Origin: Sphingomonas gei | GTDB lineage: Bacteria > Pseudomonadota > Alphaproteobacteria > Sphingomonadales > Sphingomonadaceae | Length of the DNA: 64,000 nt | Direction of reading: 5' to 3' | Assembly (NCBI RefSeq): GCF_004792685.1 | Contig: NZ_SRXT01000003.1 | Location: 310,001-374,000 of the forward strand | Position numbers and translations under genes: made by a program | In this document: one piece after another, positions 50,060 to 58,567 of the stretch | Layout: each line of letters starts with the position of its first letter | How positions within the stretch are numbered: the first letter of the stretch is position 1 | Notes under the pieces: generated by a model | What the model was told of the DNA's origin: nothing | Database searches by the model: none | What the model saw: the letters and a program-made list of their open reading frames with translations, nothing else

Positions 50060-51841
50060 TTACGACGCCGCGTCGAGCAGGTCGCCGGTCGCCCCTGCGG
50101 GACTGGCCTGGGGGATCGCGCTCATCGCCGCGCCGATCGCGGCGGGATCGATGCTGCCAACCTTGCGAGTCAGCACTTCGAATGCCTGGCCGCTCGGCAG
50201 CGACTTGAACGCCGCGGCATAGCGCGCGTTCAGCGCCTCGAGCTGGTCCTCGCGGCCGAGCATCGCCAGCGCGACCGCCTGGCGGAGCACCGCTGCCTGG
50301 GCGGGTTCGCTCAGGCCGGCCTTGGGCGCGGGGAGGGCGTTCTCGGTGACGAAACTGCCCCAGTCCTTGACCTGCCAGCGCATCTCGGCGCGGATCGCGT
50401 GCGCATCGGGCAGGCCCTCCAGCGCGGACATTGCCGCATCGACCTTGCCGAGGCGCAGGAGTGCGACGGCCTGGACGCGCTTGCGGTCCTGGCGCATCGC
50501 GTCGGAATAGCTGGGCTGCTCGGTGGTGCGGATTGCGTCGAGCGCGCGATCGGGGCTGCCGGCGAGAATGTGCAGCGACGCCACCTTTACCGACAGCGGC
50601 CCCTGCGCGACGTCCTCCGCGCGCTGGGTGAGCTGATATTGCAGCAGCTCGGCGGCGCGGGCGTAGAGCGAGGCGTCCTGGAGGCGGCCGGCGAGGCGCA
50701 GCACGAGGGCGTCGCCCTCGGCGCCGGCGGGCGCCAGTTCGCGATAGTCCCAATAAAGGCCCGCGGCTTCGGACAGCGGCACGCCGCTGTCCGGGCCGAG
50801 CGCGGCGGAGAGCGCGGCCTGCAGCTCGGCGAGCATCGGCGCAGCCTTCGCGCCAACCTTGAAATAACGGATCAGTGCCGCGCCGGCGCGGAGCTGGGCG
50901 CGCAGATCGTGCGCTTCATTGGCAAGGGCGAGCTGGATCTCGAGCACGCGCCGCTCGACGGCGCCACCGCGCCAGCCGAAGCGCAGTGCATCGAGCTGCT
51001 TGAGCGCTGCGGCGGGGGAAAGGCTGTGGATTGCCATTCCGGCTTCGATCGTGCCGAGCCTGGCCTGCGCCTTGATCGCGGGATCGCCGCTGAGCGCGGC
51101 GCGCTCGAGCCGGAGCTGACCGCCTTGCGGGTCGCCGGTGGCGACCAGCGCGCGACCACGCAATATATTTGCCTCCGGGTCTCGATCGTCGAACAGCTTG
51201 AGCCAGGCGAGCGCCGGGCCGGGCTGGCCGGCATCAATCGCGGCACCGGCCGCGGCGAGCACAAAGGGCGCGCGCGCATCGGGGCTGCGGCCGTTGATCG
51301 CGGGGAGCGCGCAATTGACCTGGCGGATCGCGGCCTGGGCGTCGCCGGCATGCGCGAGTGCGCGCATCCGCCAGGCACAGGCTTCGGGATTGGCGGCGAG
51401 CTCTTCGATCGAGAGCGCCGAAACGGCATCCTCGTCGCGCTCGACGAGCGTCAGCGCGACACCGCGCGCCAGCAGGAAGGGGGCGACCAGGCCGAGGTCG
51501 CGGTCGCTGCCCTGCATGACGTCGAGCACGCCGAGCGCATCGGCACCCCGGCCTTCGCCGATCAGGCCCAGCGCATAGTTCCAGCGGCGCAGCTGGCGGT
51601 TTTCGGGACGCGAGGCGGCGAGCAGCGCCCAACCGGTCTCGCCGGTCTCGCCGTGCCAGCCGGCGCCGCCGGAGATCATCGGCATCTGCGCGAGCTCTGC
51701 GGCGAAGGGCGGAAGCACTGCGGCAGCGGCATTGAGGCCTGGCTTTGCCGCAGACGCGGCTTCGGCCGTAGCAACCGGCGCCGCCGCATGCGGCGTGCCG
51801 GTGGCGGCACCGGCAAGCAGAGCGATGAGCGCGGTGCGCAT
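50060..51841 (-). CDS. Exported TPR-repeat protein of the flagellar cluster
   Basis: A 593-residue protein with signal peptide (RTALIALLAGAATGTPHAAAP) and repeated Ala/Leu/Gly helix pairs of tetratricopeptide type over residues ~75-560 (WNYALGLIGEGRGADALGVLD; WLKLFDDRDPEANILRGRALVATGD; RKRVQAVALLRLGKVDAAMSALEGL). TPR arrays bind proteins, so this is likely a periplasmic assembly or stability factor for basal body or motor. No name can be given. Its start overlaps the stop of the small membrane protein (ATGA), with which it forms a two-gene unit preceded by a TCTATAAT box. Confidence 0.8.
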   Translation of the reverse strand: MRTALIALLAGAATGTPHAAAPVATAEAASAAKPGLNAAAAVLPPFAAELAQMPMISGGAGWHGETGETGWALLAASRPENRQLRRWNYALGLIGEGRGADALGVLDVMQGSDRDLGLVAPFLLARGVALTLVERDEDAVSALSIEELAANPEACAWRMRALAHAGDAQAAIRQVNCALPAINGRSPDARAPFVLAAAGAAIDAGQPGPALAWLKLFDDRDPEANILRGRALVATGDPQGGQLRLERAALSGDPAIKAQARLGTIEAGMAIHSLSPAAALKQLDALRFGWRGGAVERRVLEIQLALANEAHDLRAQLRAGAALIRYFKVGAKAAPMLAELQAALSAALGPDSGVPLSEAAGLYWDYRELAPAGAEGDALVLRLAGRLQDASLYARAAELLQYQLTQRAEDVAQGPLSVKVASLHILAGSPDRALDAIRTTEQPSYSDAMRQDRKRVQAVALLRLGKVDAAMSALEGLPDAHAIRAEMRWQVKDWGSFVTENALPAPKAGLSEPAQAAVLRQAVALAMLGREDQLEALNARYAAAFKSLPSGQAFEVLTRKVGSIDPAAIGAAMSAIPQASPAGATGDLLDAAS

Positions 51842-52104
51842 CAGCCGAGGCCCATCGGACGCATCACCGCGACCAGCACGCCGCCCGCCACGCAGGCGAG
51901 CAGGAACAAGGCCGCGGGAAGCAAGGGGAGGCTGCCTTGGTCGGTTGCTGCCGCGGTAGGGGCGGCCCCGACAGTGCCCGCGCCGCCGACGACTTCGAAC
52001 GAATTCGCGGCCTCGTCGGCCGTGACGGCGTTGCCGCGGCGGCGGTCGGACCCGCTCGGATCCTTGACGACGCGCATCCGGCCGGGACGTTGATCGTGGC
52101 TCAC
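51841..52104 (-). CDS. Small single-span membrane protein of the flagellar cluster
   Basis: An 87-residue protein: hydrophilic N-terminal ~55 residues (MSHDQRPGRMRVVKDPSGSDRR, later Ala/Thr/Gly-rich) and one membrane helix (LPLLPAALFLLACVAGGVLVAVM) close to the C-terminus, so a tail-anchored orientation is likely. It is translationally coupled to the TPR protein and has a box 28 bp upstream of its ATG. Possibly it anchors the TPR protein to the motor; that is speculation. No family recognised. Confidence 0.62.
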   Translation of the reverse strand: MSHDQRPGRMRVVKDPSGSDRRRGNAVTADEAANSFEVVGGAGTVGAAPTAAATDQGSLPLLPAALFLLACVAGGVLVAVMRPMGLG

Positions 52105-52132
52105 TGGGACACCTTCTGACTCATTTCATTCT

Positions 52133-52141
52133 ATTATAGAC
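52133..52141 (-). promoter_or_regulatory. GTCTATAAT box between divergent flagellar units
   Basis: Minus strand GTCTATAAT 28 bp before the 52104 start. In the other direction it reads TTCTATTATAG, so it could serve the divergent 52184 gene too. Confidence 0.45.
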
Positions 52142-52183
52142 GCATGGGCGCGTATTCGACTGCCCGAACCAAGGAGTTTTGAA

Positions 52184-52597
52184 GTGCGTAAAGGTCTGGC
52201 CACGCTTGCGCTGACAATAGTGCTGGTGCCCTTTCCGGGCGGCGGGGCGCAGGCGTCCGGCGGCGGAACTGCCGCGGATGCCGAGGGGCTCAACCTCGTT
52301 CCGATGGATGAAGTGATCGTGCCGATCATCGAGTCCGACCGGGTCGCCGGCAATATGCGCTTCAAGCTGGTGCTCGAGACGAAGGATGCGGCGACCGCCG
52401 CCAAGGCGACCGCCGAGATGCCGGCGCTGCGCGATACGACCGTTGCCGCCGCGCTCGAATTCGCCCGGCTCAACGCCTCGGGGCTGCGCGCGATCGATGC
52501 CGGGCGGCTCGATCACGACCTCAATGCCGCGCTCAAGGCGGCGGAGCCGGGCGTGTCCAAGGTGTTGATCGTCGAAGTCGCCGCCGCGCGGAATTGA
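52184..52597 (+). CDS. Exported FliL-like protein
   Basis: A 137-residue protein with a signal peptide (MRKGLATLALTIVLVPFPGGGAQA). The mature part (NLVPMDEVIVPIIESDRVAGNMRFKLVLETKD, MPALRDTTVAAALEFARLNASG, LDHDLNAALKAAEPGVSKVLIVEV) shows the strand-helix-strand pattern of the periplasmic FliL/stomatin-like fold, but has no membrane anchor and is shorter than FliL. A second true fliL gene is at 56358-56903. GTG start with AAGGAG seven bases upstream. It may modulate motor function; low certainty. Confidence 0.6.
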   Translation: MRKGLATLALTIVLVPFPGGGAQASGGGTAADAEGLNLVPMDEVIVPIIESDRVAGNMRFKLVLETKDAATAAKATAEMPALRDTTVAAALEFARLNASGLRAIDAGRLDHDLNAALKAAEPGVSKVLIVEVAAARN

Positions 52598-52659
52598 TCG
52601 GCGCAGCGCGGAAAGTTGCTATTGGGCAGGCGAAATGCGTTTTTCGCCCGCCCCACCTC

Positions 52660-52685
52660 AGCCCCTCCCCTGAAGGGGAGGGGCT
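52660..52685. terminator. Perfect hairpin AGCCCCTCCCCT / AGGGGAGGGGCT
   Basis: Twelve paired bases around a two-base loop, followed by TTGTTGTTGG, 63 bp after the preceding stop. It may be a terminator or a repeat of the GGGGAGG type seen at 20131. Bases 52686-52804 hold nothing else. Confidence 0.6.
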
Positions 52686-52804
52686 TGTTGTTGGTCTGCT
52701 TTCAGGATCAGTTTCGCGCCGTGAGCGGCCGCCGCGGCTGACCTCGTGCACGCGGCGTCAGGATGGCTTATCAAGGGGAGACCCACAGGAAGGCCATCAC
52801 ACCG

Positions 52805-53182
52805 ATGACGTTACTAGAGCAATATATCGCCGGCTGGCGGGCGCACGACGTGGCCGCGATCCTCGCAACGCTTACCGCGGATTGCGTCGTCATCGAGAGC
52901 TTCGGACCGATCTACCGCGGGCACGATTGGGTAACACGATGGGTCTCGGCCTGGCTGGCTGAGGATGGCCAAGTAATCGACTGGACAGTCCGCGATCTAC
53001 GATCCTCACCTGAGGCCGAGGCCGCTGAATGGACGTTCCACTACAGGTGGCGCGGTGAGGAAAAGAGCTTTGACGGCGCGACCATCGCGAAGCTGCACGA
53101 CGGCAAACTCTCGTATTTGCGTGAGTATGCCGCAACCGCGGCGCTCTACGATTGGCGGGGCGAGTGGCAGGCATTTAAATGA
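52805..53182 (+). CDS. SnoaL-like / NTF2-fold protein
   Basis: About 125 residues with the NTF2-like pattern: TLLEQYIAGWRAHDVAAILATLTADCVVIESFGPIYRG at the start, and later WTFHYRWRGEEKSFDGATIAKLHDGKLSYLREY. Such proteins are small isomerases, hydratases or ligand binders. The ATG at 52805 is preferred; 52763 has no spaced ribosome-binding site. Not related to flagella; it lies in a 1.7-kb insertion together with the alpha/beta hydrolase and has lower GC than its neighbours. Confidence 0.78.
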   Translation: MTLLEQYIAGWRAHDVAAILATLTADCVVIESFGPIYRGHDWVTRWVSAWLAEDGQVIDWTVRDLRSSPEAEAAEWTFHYRWRGEEKSFDGATIAKLHDGKLSYLREYAATAALYDWRGEWQAFK

Positions 53183-53411
53183 CGGTATAACCCGCCTCAA
53201 CGACCTTCCCTTAAACGAAGGCTCAGCAGGACAGCCGTGGCAGGATCGGTCTTCCCGATACGACCATCGCGGCCGCTTTCCCAAGCCCCGTTCCGGATTG
53301 GAATTCCCGAAACATCCGGCTGGACACGGCCTTACGGAAATGCCTTCGAAAGCGGACATTGCCTTTGGCCTGCAGCGCCGCTTATGTTTTCGCTTTCGCC
53401 CGGGACAAAAG

Positions 53412-54302
53412 ATGCACCAGATGCTCGCCGCCAAGCTCGTTGCCTGCGTTGCCGTGCTCTCGGCAGCAGCACCCGCTGCCGGTAACGACAAGCCAGTCGA
53501 CGGCCGTTTCGATATAGGCGGGCGCTCCATTCGCCTGGCCTGCAAGGGAACGGGCGGTCCCGTCGTGGTGATCGACGCGGGAATGGGAACGGCGCCCGTC
53601 GAAGACCAGGGCTGGCGGATCATAGCGGATCAGGTGGCCCCGGTCACGCGGGTCTGCCTGTACGATCGCGCCGGTCTCGGTGGGAGCGATCCGGCACCGG
53701 CAGGGCCGCGCTCCAGCCTCGATGCCGCGGCGGACCTGCACGCCGTTTTGTCCGCCGCCGGGATAAAGGGGCCCTATCTTCTGGTCGGCCACTCGATAGG
53801 CGGGCTCCATGCGCAGGTGTTCGCAGCCAAATATCCTGCCGACACCGCCGGGCTCGTATTGGTGTCCACGACGCATCCCGATCAGTTCTCGAGATGGCTG
53901 GCGCTGTTGCCCGCGGCCACATCGGACGAGGAAAAGGCAGTGACCGAAGCGCGCGCCTTCCTCACCAGCGTGCAGGCAGATCCGAGCAAGAACGAAGAGC
54001 GGCTGGACATGCGGGCAAGCGCGCGCGAAGCACATCTGCTCACTTCGCTCGGCAGCAAGCCAGTGATCGTTGCCACCCACAGCCCGCGCTTCCGGATGGT
54101 GCCCGGATTGTCGGAACCGCTTGCCGTCAAATTGGAAGACGCAACGCAGCGCATGCAGCGCGAATATCTGTCGCTGTCGACCAATGCGCATCAGAACATC
54201 GCCGAACGCGCGGGCCATGGCCTGCCACACGAAGCACCGAAGTTCGTAGTCGACAATATATTCGAAGGCGTCGCGGCAGTCCGGCAGCAGTCGGCTCGGT
54301 AG
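53412..54302 (+). CDS. Exported alpha/beta hydrolase
   Basis: About 296 residues with signal peptide (MLAAKLVACVAVLSAAAPAAGN). The nucleophile elbow is LLVGHSIGGLH (serine ~residue 120), the oxyanion side is in GMGTAPVEDQGW, a candidate acid is in STTHPDQFSRW, and the histidine in RAGHGLPHEAPKFVV. A lipase- or esterase-like enzyme in the periplasm; substrate unknown. The region before it (53183-53411) has no gene. Together with the SnoaL-like gene it separates two flagellar blocks. Confidence 0.85.
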   Translation: MHQMLAAKLVACVAVLSAAAPAAGNDKPVDGRFDIGGRSIRLACKGTGGPVVVIDAGMGTAPVEDQGWRIIADQVAPVTRVCLYDRAGLGGSDPAPAGPRSSLDAAADLHAVLSAAGIKGPYLLVGHSIGGLHAQVFAAKYPADTAGLVLVSTTHPDQFSRWLALLPAATSDEEKAVTEARAFLTSVQADPSKNEERLDMRASAREAHLLTSLGSKPVIVATHSPRFRMVPGLSEPLAVKLEDATQRMQREYLSLSTNAHQNIAERAGHGLPHEAPKFVVDNIFEGVAAVRQQSAR

Positions 54303-54389
54303 TGAATTGCCCGGCCTAGCTTCCTGAGGCCAGAAACGGAAAGGCCGAGGTCGCTTCCGGCCTCTCGCGTTCCTCTACCGTTGCGACGC

Positions 54390-54962
54390 TTATTTGCGCG
54401 CCCGCACCCCTCCCTGCGGCGGCGGCGTGACCGCGGCGATGCGCGCCGATCGGCGGGCGAGCGCCATGCTCAGCGCGGCGGCGCCCTTGGGAGTCATCGC
54501 GGCCATGATCATGCCAGTCGAGCGCTCGCGCATGCGCTGGGCGACCTTCATCTGCACTTCCATGTCGAGCTGCTCGAAGACCAACGCGGCGGCCTTGGGC
54601 TTCATCGCCTGATAGATACGGGCGAGCTCGTCGAACTGCGCCTCGGGCGCCTCGGCGACGCCGCCGGCGGCCGCGCCGGGCACGCCGGGCGCAGCGGTGC
54701 CCTGGCCTTGCTTCTGGCGTGCTTCGAGATCGGCCTGGAGGCGCGCCTGCGCGGCCTTGGTCGCCTGTTCGCGCAAGTCGAGCCCGCGTTTGCGGCGTGC
54801 GGCGGCGGTGTCGCGCTCGGCGATGTCCTGGTCGATCGAGCTGCCGAGCCGGGTCTTCGACGCGCCGTTCTGCGTCGCGGTCGACGCAATCGTAGAGGCG
54901 TTGGCAACGACCGCGAGCCCCGCAGCGGCCGCGGTCATCAGCAGGAGCGAAGGGCGGGCCAT
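54390..54962 (-). CDS. motE: Flagellar motor/assembly protein MotE-like (MgtE_N domain)
   Basis: About 190 residues: an N-terminal membrane or signal segment (ARPSLLLMTAAAAGLAVVANA), a charged coiled coil (~40-95) and a C-terminal MgtE_N-type domain (FDELARIYQAMKPKAAALVFEQLDMEVQMKVAQRM). MotE in rhizobia is a periplasmic chaperone for MotC; here the role is probably similar. It is the last gene of the block fliL-fliM-DUF6468-motE; the start overlaps the preceding stop as ATGA. A longer frame upstream is not supported. Confidence 0.82.
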   Translation of the reverse strand: MARPSLLLMTAAAAGLAVVANASTIASTATQNGASKTRLGSSIDQDIAERDTAAARRKRGLDLREQATKAAQARLQADLEARQKQGQGTAAPGVPGAAAGGVAEAPEAQFDELARIYQAMKPKAAALVFEQLDMEVQMKVAQRMRERSTGMIMAAMTPKGAAALSMALARRSARIAAVTPPPQGGVRARK

Positions 54963-55342
54963 CAAACGAGCTCGGTTTCGGGCTTGGCTTCGGCGTCTTC
55001 GGCTTCCGCTTGCGCCGCGCGTAGTGCATTTGCCAGGCCGACGGCGTTGACGACTCGCTCGCACGAGGAGTCGGCGATGCCGATCATGTCCGACAGCTCG
55101 TCGCGAAGCCCGCGGGCCTGATCGACGAGGCGCGCGTGCTGGGCGCAATCGGTGCTCAGCGTCAGCTTCATCTCCGAGAGCACCGAGCGCGCGCCGGCGG
55201 TAGCCTTTTCGAGCGCGGTGACGACTTCGGTGAGCGCGCCGTCCTTGACGGTGCGCAGGCTGCGCATCATCCGGACGCTCTGCACGAGCACGGCCATGCA
55301 CAGGATCATCGTCAGAGCGTTGGCGAGAATGGCGAAGCTCAT
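54962..55342 (-). CDS. DUF6468-type flagellar-operon protein
   Basis: A 126-residue protein with one N-terminal membrane helix (SFAILANALTMILCMAVLVQSVRMM) and a helical cytoplasmic or periplasmic part (VVTALEKATAGARSVLSEMKLTLSTDCAQHARLVDQARGLRDELSDMI) ending in an acidic tail. I recall this family (DUF6468) as fixed between fliM and motE in alphaproteobacterial flagellar operons; function unknown, likely motor-associated. Both ends overlap neighbours by ATGA, so expression is tightly coupled to fliM and motE. Confidence 0.75.
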   Translation of the reverse strand: MSFAILANALTMILCMAVLVQSVRMMRSLRTVKDGALTEVVTALEKATAGARSVLSEMKLTLSTDCAQHARLVDQARGLRDELSDMIGIADSSCERVVNAVGLANALRAAQAEAEDAEAKPETELV

Positions 55343-56361
55343 GATTTCATCTTTCCCTGGGAAACATCGTTGATCAGGCGCACGGCGACCTTGCCGCGGC
55401 GCTGGCCGATCTGGGCCTGGGCGAGCGTGACGCCGCCGCAGGCGAGATCGAGCGCGTCGTCAGGGCTCTTGTGGAGCGCAATCGTCTGGCCGACCTCGAG
55501 CGCCTTGAGCTCGGCGATGGCCATGGCCTTCTCGCCGAGGACTACGTCGACGCTGACATGTGTCTTGCGGATCTCGGAGGCCATATGCGCCTCCCAGACG
55601 CCGTCGCGGCCGCTCTTCTCGCCCATGAAGCGCTGGAGAAGCTTGTGGCGGACGGGCTCGAGCGTCGCATAAGGGAACACCATCGTGAATTCGCCGCCGC
55701 GGCCGAGCATGTCGACGCGGAAGGTTGCGATCGCGCAGATGTTCGACGTGCCGGCGATCGCGGCGAAGCGCGGATTGCTCTCGATACGCTCCAGACTGAT
55801 ATTGATCGGCTCGATCGGCTCGAACGCAGTGGCGAAATCCTTGAGCGCGAACTCGAGCATCCGCGAGACGAGCCCGGTCTCGATCGTGGTGAAGGCGCGG
55901 CCGTCGATCAGCGTCGGTGCGCCGCCGCCGCGCCCGCCGAGCAGCGCGTCGACCACGGCGTAGATCAGGCTCGATTCGACGGTGACGAGGCCGAAGCTTT
56001 CCCACTCCTCGACCTTGAACACGCCGACCATCGCCGGAAGCATCACGCGATTCATGAATTCGCCGAAGCGGATCGACGTGACGTTTTCGAGGCTGACGTC
56101 GATCGCGTCGGACGTGAGCGTGCGCATCGAGCTGGCGAACGCGCGGACCATGCGGTCGCAGACCACTTCGAGCATCGGCAGACGCTCGTGGCTGATGACC
56201 GCGGACTCGATGACCGCGCGGAGCCCTTTTTTCTTCGCGACGGGACCGCCGAAATCGCCGAACAGCGCGTCGATGTCCGACTGGTCGAAGCGGGCGTCGC
56301 CATCGGCACCCATCGGCGCGACGGGCGGCTCGGGAAGATCGAAATCGTCTAGGTCGATCAT
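55339..56361 (-). CDS. fliM: Flagellar motor switch protein FliM
   Basis: A 340-residue protein. The CheY-binding N-terminus reads DQSDIDALFGDF (~residues 26-37), the middle domain contains the GGxG loop LLGGRGGG, and the C-terminal SpoA domain runs VSVDVVLGEKAMAIAELKALEVGQTIALHK. It forms the C-ring with FliG and FliN and sets rotation direction when CheY-P binds. It overlaps fliL upstream and the DUF6468 gene downstream. No fliN or fliG gene is in the window. Confidence 0.93.
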   Translation of the reverse strand: MIDLDDFDLPEPPVAPMGADGDARFDQSDIDALFGDFGGPVAKKKGLRAVIESAVISHERLPMLEVVCDRMVRAFASSMRTLTSDAIDVSLENVTSIRFGEFMNRVMLPAMVGVFKVEEWESFGLVTVESSLIYAVVDALLGGRGGGAPTLIDGRAFTTIETGLVSRMLEFALKDFATAFEPIEPINISLERIESNPRFAAIAGTSNICAIATFRVDMLGRGGEFTMVFPYATLEPVRHKLLQRFMGEKSGRDGVWEAHMASEIRKTHVSVDVVLGEKAMAIAELKALEVGQTIALHKSPDDALDLACGGVTLAQAQIGQRRGKVAVRLINDVSQGKMKS

Positions 56362-56903
56362 TGCTGGACGAGGTCCTGGATGAGGATGTCCTTGACCATG
56401 CCCGGGCCGGTCATTTCAGTGGCGCGGACCAGCATCTCTTCCTTGATCCGGAACACCGCGGCGGAGCCGGCGAGATCCTCGGGGCGCAGTTCGCGCAGGA
56501 AGGGCTGATAGGCGTCGAGGATCAGTGGCAGCTTTTCCTTGAGCGATTCCGCGGTGCCCTTCGGCCCCGGCACGATCATGAAGTGAATCTTGAGGAAGCG
56601 CGAGGCGCCGTCCGGCGAGCGCAGGTTCACGACCATCGCCGGCACGTCGACATAGGCTTGCTTGCTGTCGCCCTCGGCACCGCCATGTCCGGCGCTTTCA
56701 CCGTCGGCTGCGGCTTCGCCATGGCCTTCGGCGGCGGTCTCGGCCTTGGCTGAACCGCCGGAAAGCAACATCGCAGCGCCGCCGCCGCCGCCGAGCACCA
56801 GCGCGCCTACGGCCGCTCCTATAATGATGAGCTTCTTCTTCGACTTGGGCGTGGCGGGATTTGCGCCCTCTGCACCTTCCTCGACGATCTCGGGTGACGA
56901 CAT
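56358..56903 (-). CDS. fliL: Flagellar basal-body protein FliL
   Basis: A 181-residue protein: cytoplasmic Lys-rich N-terminus, one membrane helix (KLIIIGAAVGALVLGGGGGAAMLL), a low-complexity Ala/Glu/His/Gly linker (~60-85), and a periplasmic FliL domain (AYVDVPAMVVNLRSPDGASRFLKIHFMIVPG; ending GMVKDILIQDLVQQ). It stabilises stators around the rod. It heads the block fliL-fliM-DUF6468-motE; a TCCTATAAT box lies 57 bp upstream. Confidence 0.92.
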   Translation of the reverse strand: MSSPEIVEEGAEGANPATPKSKKKLIIIGAAVGALVLGGGGGAAMLLSGGSAKAETAAEGHGEAAADGESAGHGGAEGDSKQAYVDVPAMVVNLRSPDGASRFLKIHFMIVPGPKGTAESLKEKLPLILDAYQPFLRELRPEDLAGSAAVFRIKEEMLVRATEMTGPGMVKDILIQDLVQQ

Positions 56904-56960
56904 TTCCCTGGCACCTTTCGAAATCAGCGTGTCGGCAACCGCGCCGGCTGATTTGCTTCT

Positions 56961-56969
56961 ATTATAGGA
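56961..56969 (-). promoter_or_regulatory. TCCTATAAT box between fliL and flgF
   Basis: Exact minus-strand TCCTATAAT in the divergent fliL/flgF region; read the other way it is TTCTATTATAGG. It may serve both directions. Confidence 0.5.
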
Positions 56970-57020
56970 AGGTCACCCGGCAATTTCTGCCTAGCGACAA
57001 ATTTCTGAAGGGACCGTCCG

Positions 57021-57761
57021 GTGGACATCTCGTCTTATGTATTGCTGAGCCAGGAACAGGCGCTTCGGCGCCGGCTCGACGTTGCCGCCAACAATCTCGC
57101 CAATATGAATACGGTGGGATTCAAGCGCGAACGGCCGGTGTTTCGTGAATATGTCGAAGAGGGCGAGACCACCGTCACGCCCGACGCCAAGAAGACGTCG
57201 TTCGTGCTCGATTACGGCGCGGTCCACGATGCCTCTTCGGGCGGTTTCCAGGTGACCGACAATCCGCTCGACGTAATGATCGAGGGGCAGGGTTATCTGA
57301 GCGTCGAAGCGCCCGGCGGCGGCACTGCCTATACGCGGGCAGGTTATATCAAGGTGCTGCAGAGCGGCGAGCTCGCCACGTCGGGCGGTCAGCGGATCCT
57401 CGGCGAAGGCGGCAAGCCGATCACGGTCCCGCCTGAGAGCGCCGGTCGCCTGAGCATCGGCCCGGACGGTAGCGTGATGGGCCCCGACGGCCCGCTCGGT
57501 CGGCTGACGGTGACGGTGTTCGACGAGGCAAATCTCGATCCGCGCGGCGACGGCATGATGAACGGCAGTAGCGGGCGCGAGCTCACCGCCGCCGAGACCA
57601 AGCTCAAATCGGGGGGCGTCGAGGGATCGAACGTCAACGCGATCGTCGAGACCACCGACATGGTCGAGATCCTGCGCGCCTACCAGCAGAGCACCAACCT
57701 CAACGAAAGCATGTCCGACCTTCGCAAGAAGGCCATCGACCGGCTCGGCCGCGTCGGCTGA
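57021..57761 (+). CDS. flgF: Proximal rod protein FlgF
   Basis: A 246-residue rod protein: N-terminal SYVLLSQEQALRRRLDVAANNLANMNTVGFKRE, central DNPLDVMIEGQGYLSVEAPGG, and C-terminal GSNVNAIVETTDMVEILRAYQQSTNLNE. The order before flgG and the divergence from the FlgG consensus identify it as FlgF. GTG start at 57021 behind GAAGGGA. First gene of flgF-flgG-flgA-flgH. Confidence 0.92.
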   Translation: MDISSYVLLSQEQALRRRLDVAANNLANMNTVGFKRERPVFREYVEEGETTVTPDAKKTSFVLDYGAVHDASSGGFQVTDNPLDVMIEGQGYLSVEAPGGGTAYTRAGYIKVLQSGELATSGGQRILGEGGKPITVPPESAGRLSIGPDGSVMGPDGPLGRLTVTVFDEANLDPRGDGMMNGSSGRELTAAETKLKSGGVEGSNVNAIVETTDMVEILRAYQQSTNLNESMSDLRKKAIDRLGRVG

Positions 57762-57784
57762 TATTCCAGAAAGGACTATTTTAA

Positions 57785-58567
57785 ATGCGTTCGCTCTCCA
57801 TCGCCTCGACCGGCATGCTCGCGCAGCAGACCAATGTCGACGTCATCTCGAACAACATCGCCAACATGAACACGACGGGGTTCAAGCGCCAGCGTGCCGA
57901 GTTCCAGGACCTGCTCTACGAGCAGATCGAGCGTCCCGGCACCGCGACCGGGCCGGATACCAAATCGCCTTCGGGCATCCAGATCGGCGCGGGCGTCAAG
58001 ACCGGCGGCGTCTATCGCATCCAGCAGCAGGGCGCGCTGCAGGCGACAGAGAACCGCTACGACGTGGCGATCACCGGCCGCGGCTATTTCCAGATCACGC
58101 TGCCTTCGGGCGACACGGCTTATACCCGCGACGGCTCGTTCGGCGTGTCGGATCAGGGCGAGCTGGTGACGCAGGACGGGTATCCGGTGCAGCCGGGGAT
58201 CACGATCCCGCAGAACGCAGTCGACGTGACGATCTCCAAGACCGGCGAGGTCCAGGTGATCGTTTCGGGCGATCCGCAGCCGCAGACCGTCGGCCAGCTC
58301 GAACTGGCGACGTTCATGAACGATGCCGGCCTCGAAGCGAAGGGCGAGAACCTGTTCCTCGAGACCGCCGCTTCGGGACAGCCGACCGTCGCCAATCCCG
58401 GCGAACCGGGCCTCGGCACGCTCAATCAGGGCTTCATCGAAAGCTCGAACGTCAATTCGGTGGCCGAAATCACTGCGCTGATCACCGCGCAGCGGGCGTA
58501 TGAAATGAACAGCCGCGTGGTGAAGACCGCCGACGAGATGCTGGCGACGACCAGCCAGCTCCGCTGA
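57785..58567 (+). CDS. flgG: Distal rod protein FlgG
   Basis: A 260-residue protein with the canonical FlgG ends: MRSLSIASTGMLAQQTNVDVISNNIANMNTTGFKRQRAEFQDLLY at the start and GFIESSNVNSVAEITALITAQRAYEMNSRVVKTADEMLATTSQLR at the end. It builds the drive-shaft rod that the hook sits on. Its stop overlaps the flgA start as TGATG. Confidence 0.96.
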   Translation: MRSLSIASTGMLAQQTNVDVISNNIANMNTTGFKRQRAEFQDLLYEQIERPGTATGPDTKSPSGIQIGAGVKTGGVYRIQQQGALQATENRYDVAITGRGYFQITLPSGDTAYTRDGSFGVSDQGELVTQDGYPVQPGITIPQNAVDVTISKTGEVQVIVSGDPQPQTVGQLELATFMNDAGLEAKGENLFLETAASGQPTVANPGEPGLGTLNQGFIESSNVNSVAEITALITAQRAYEMNSRVVKTADEMLATTSQLR

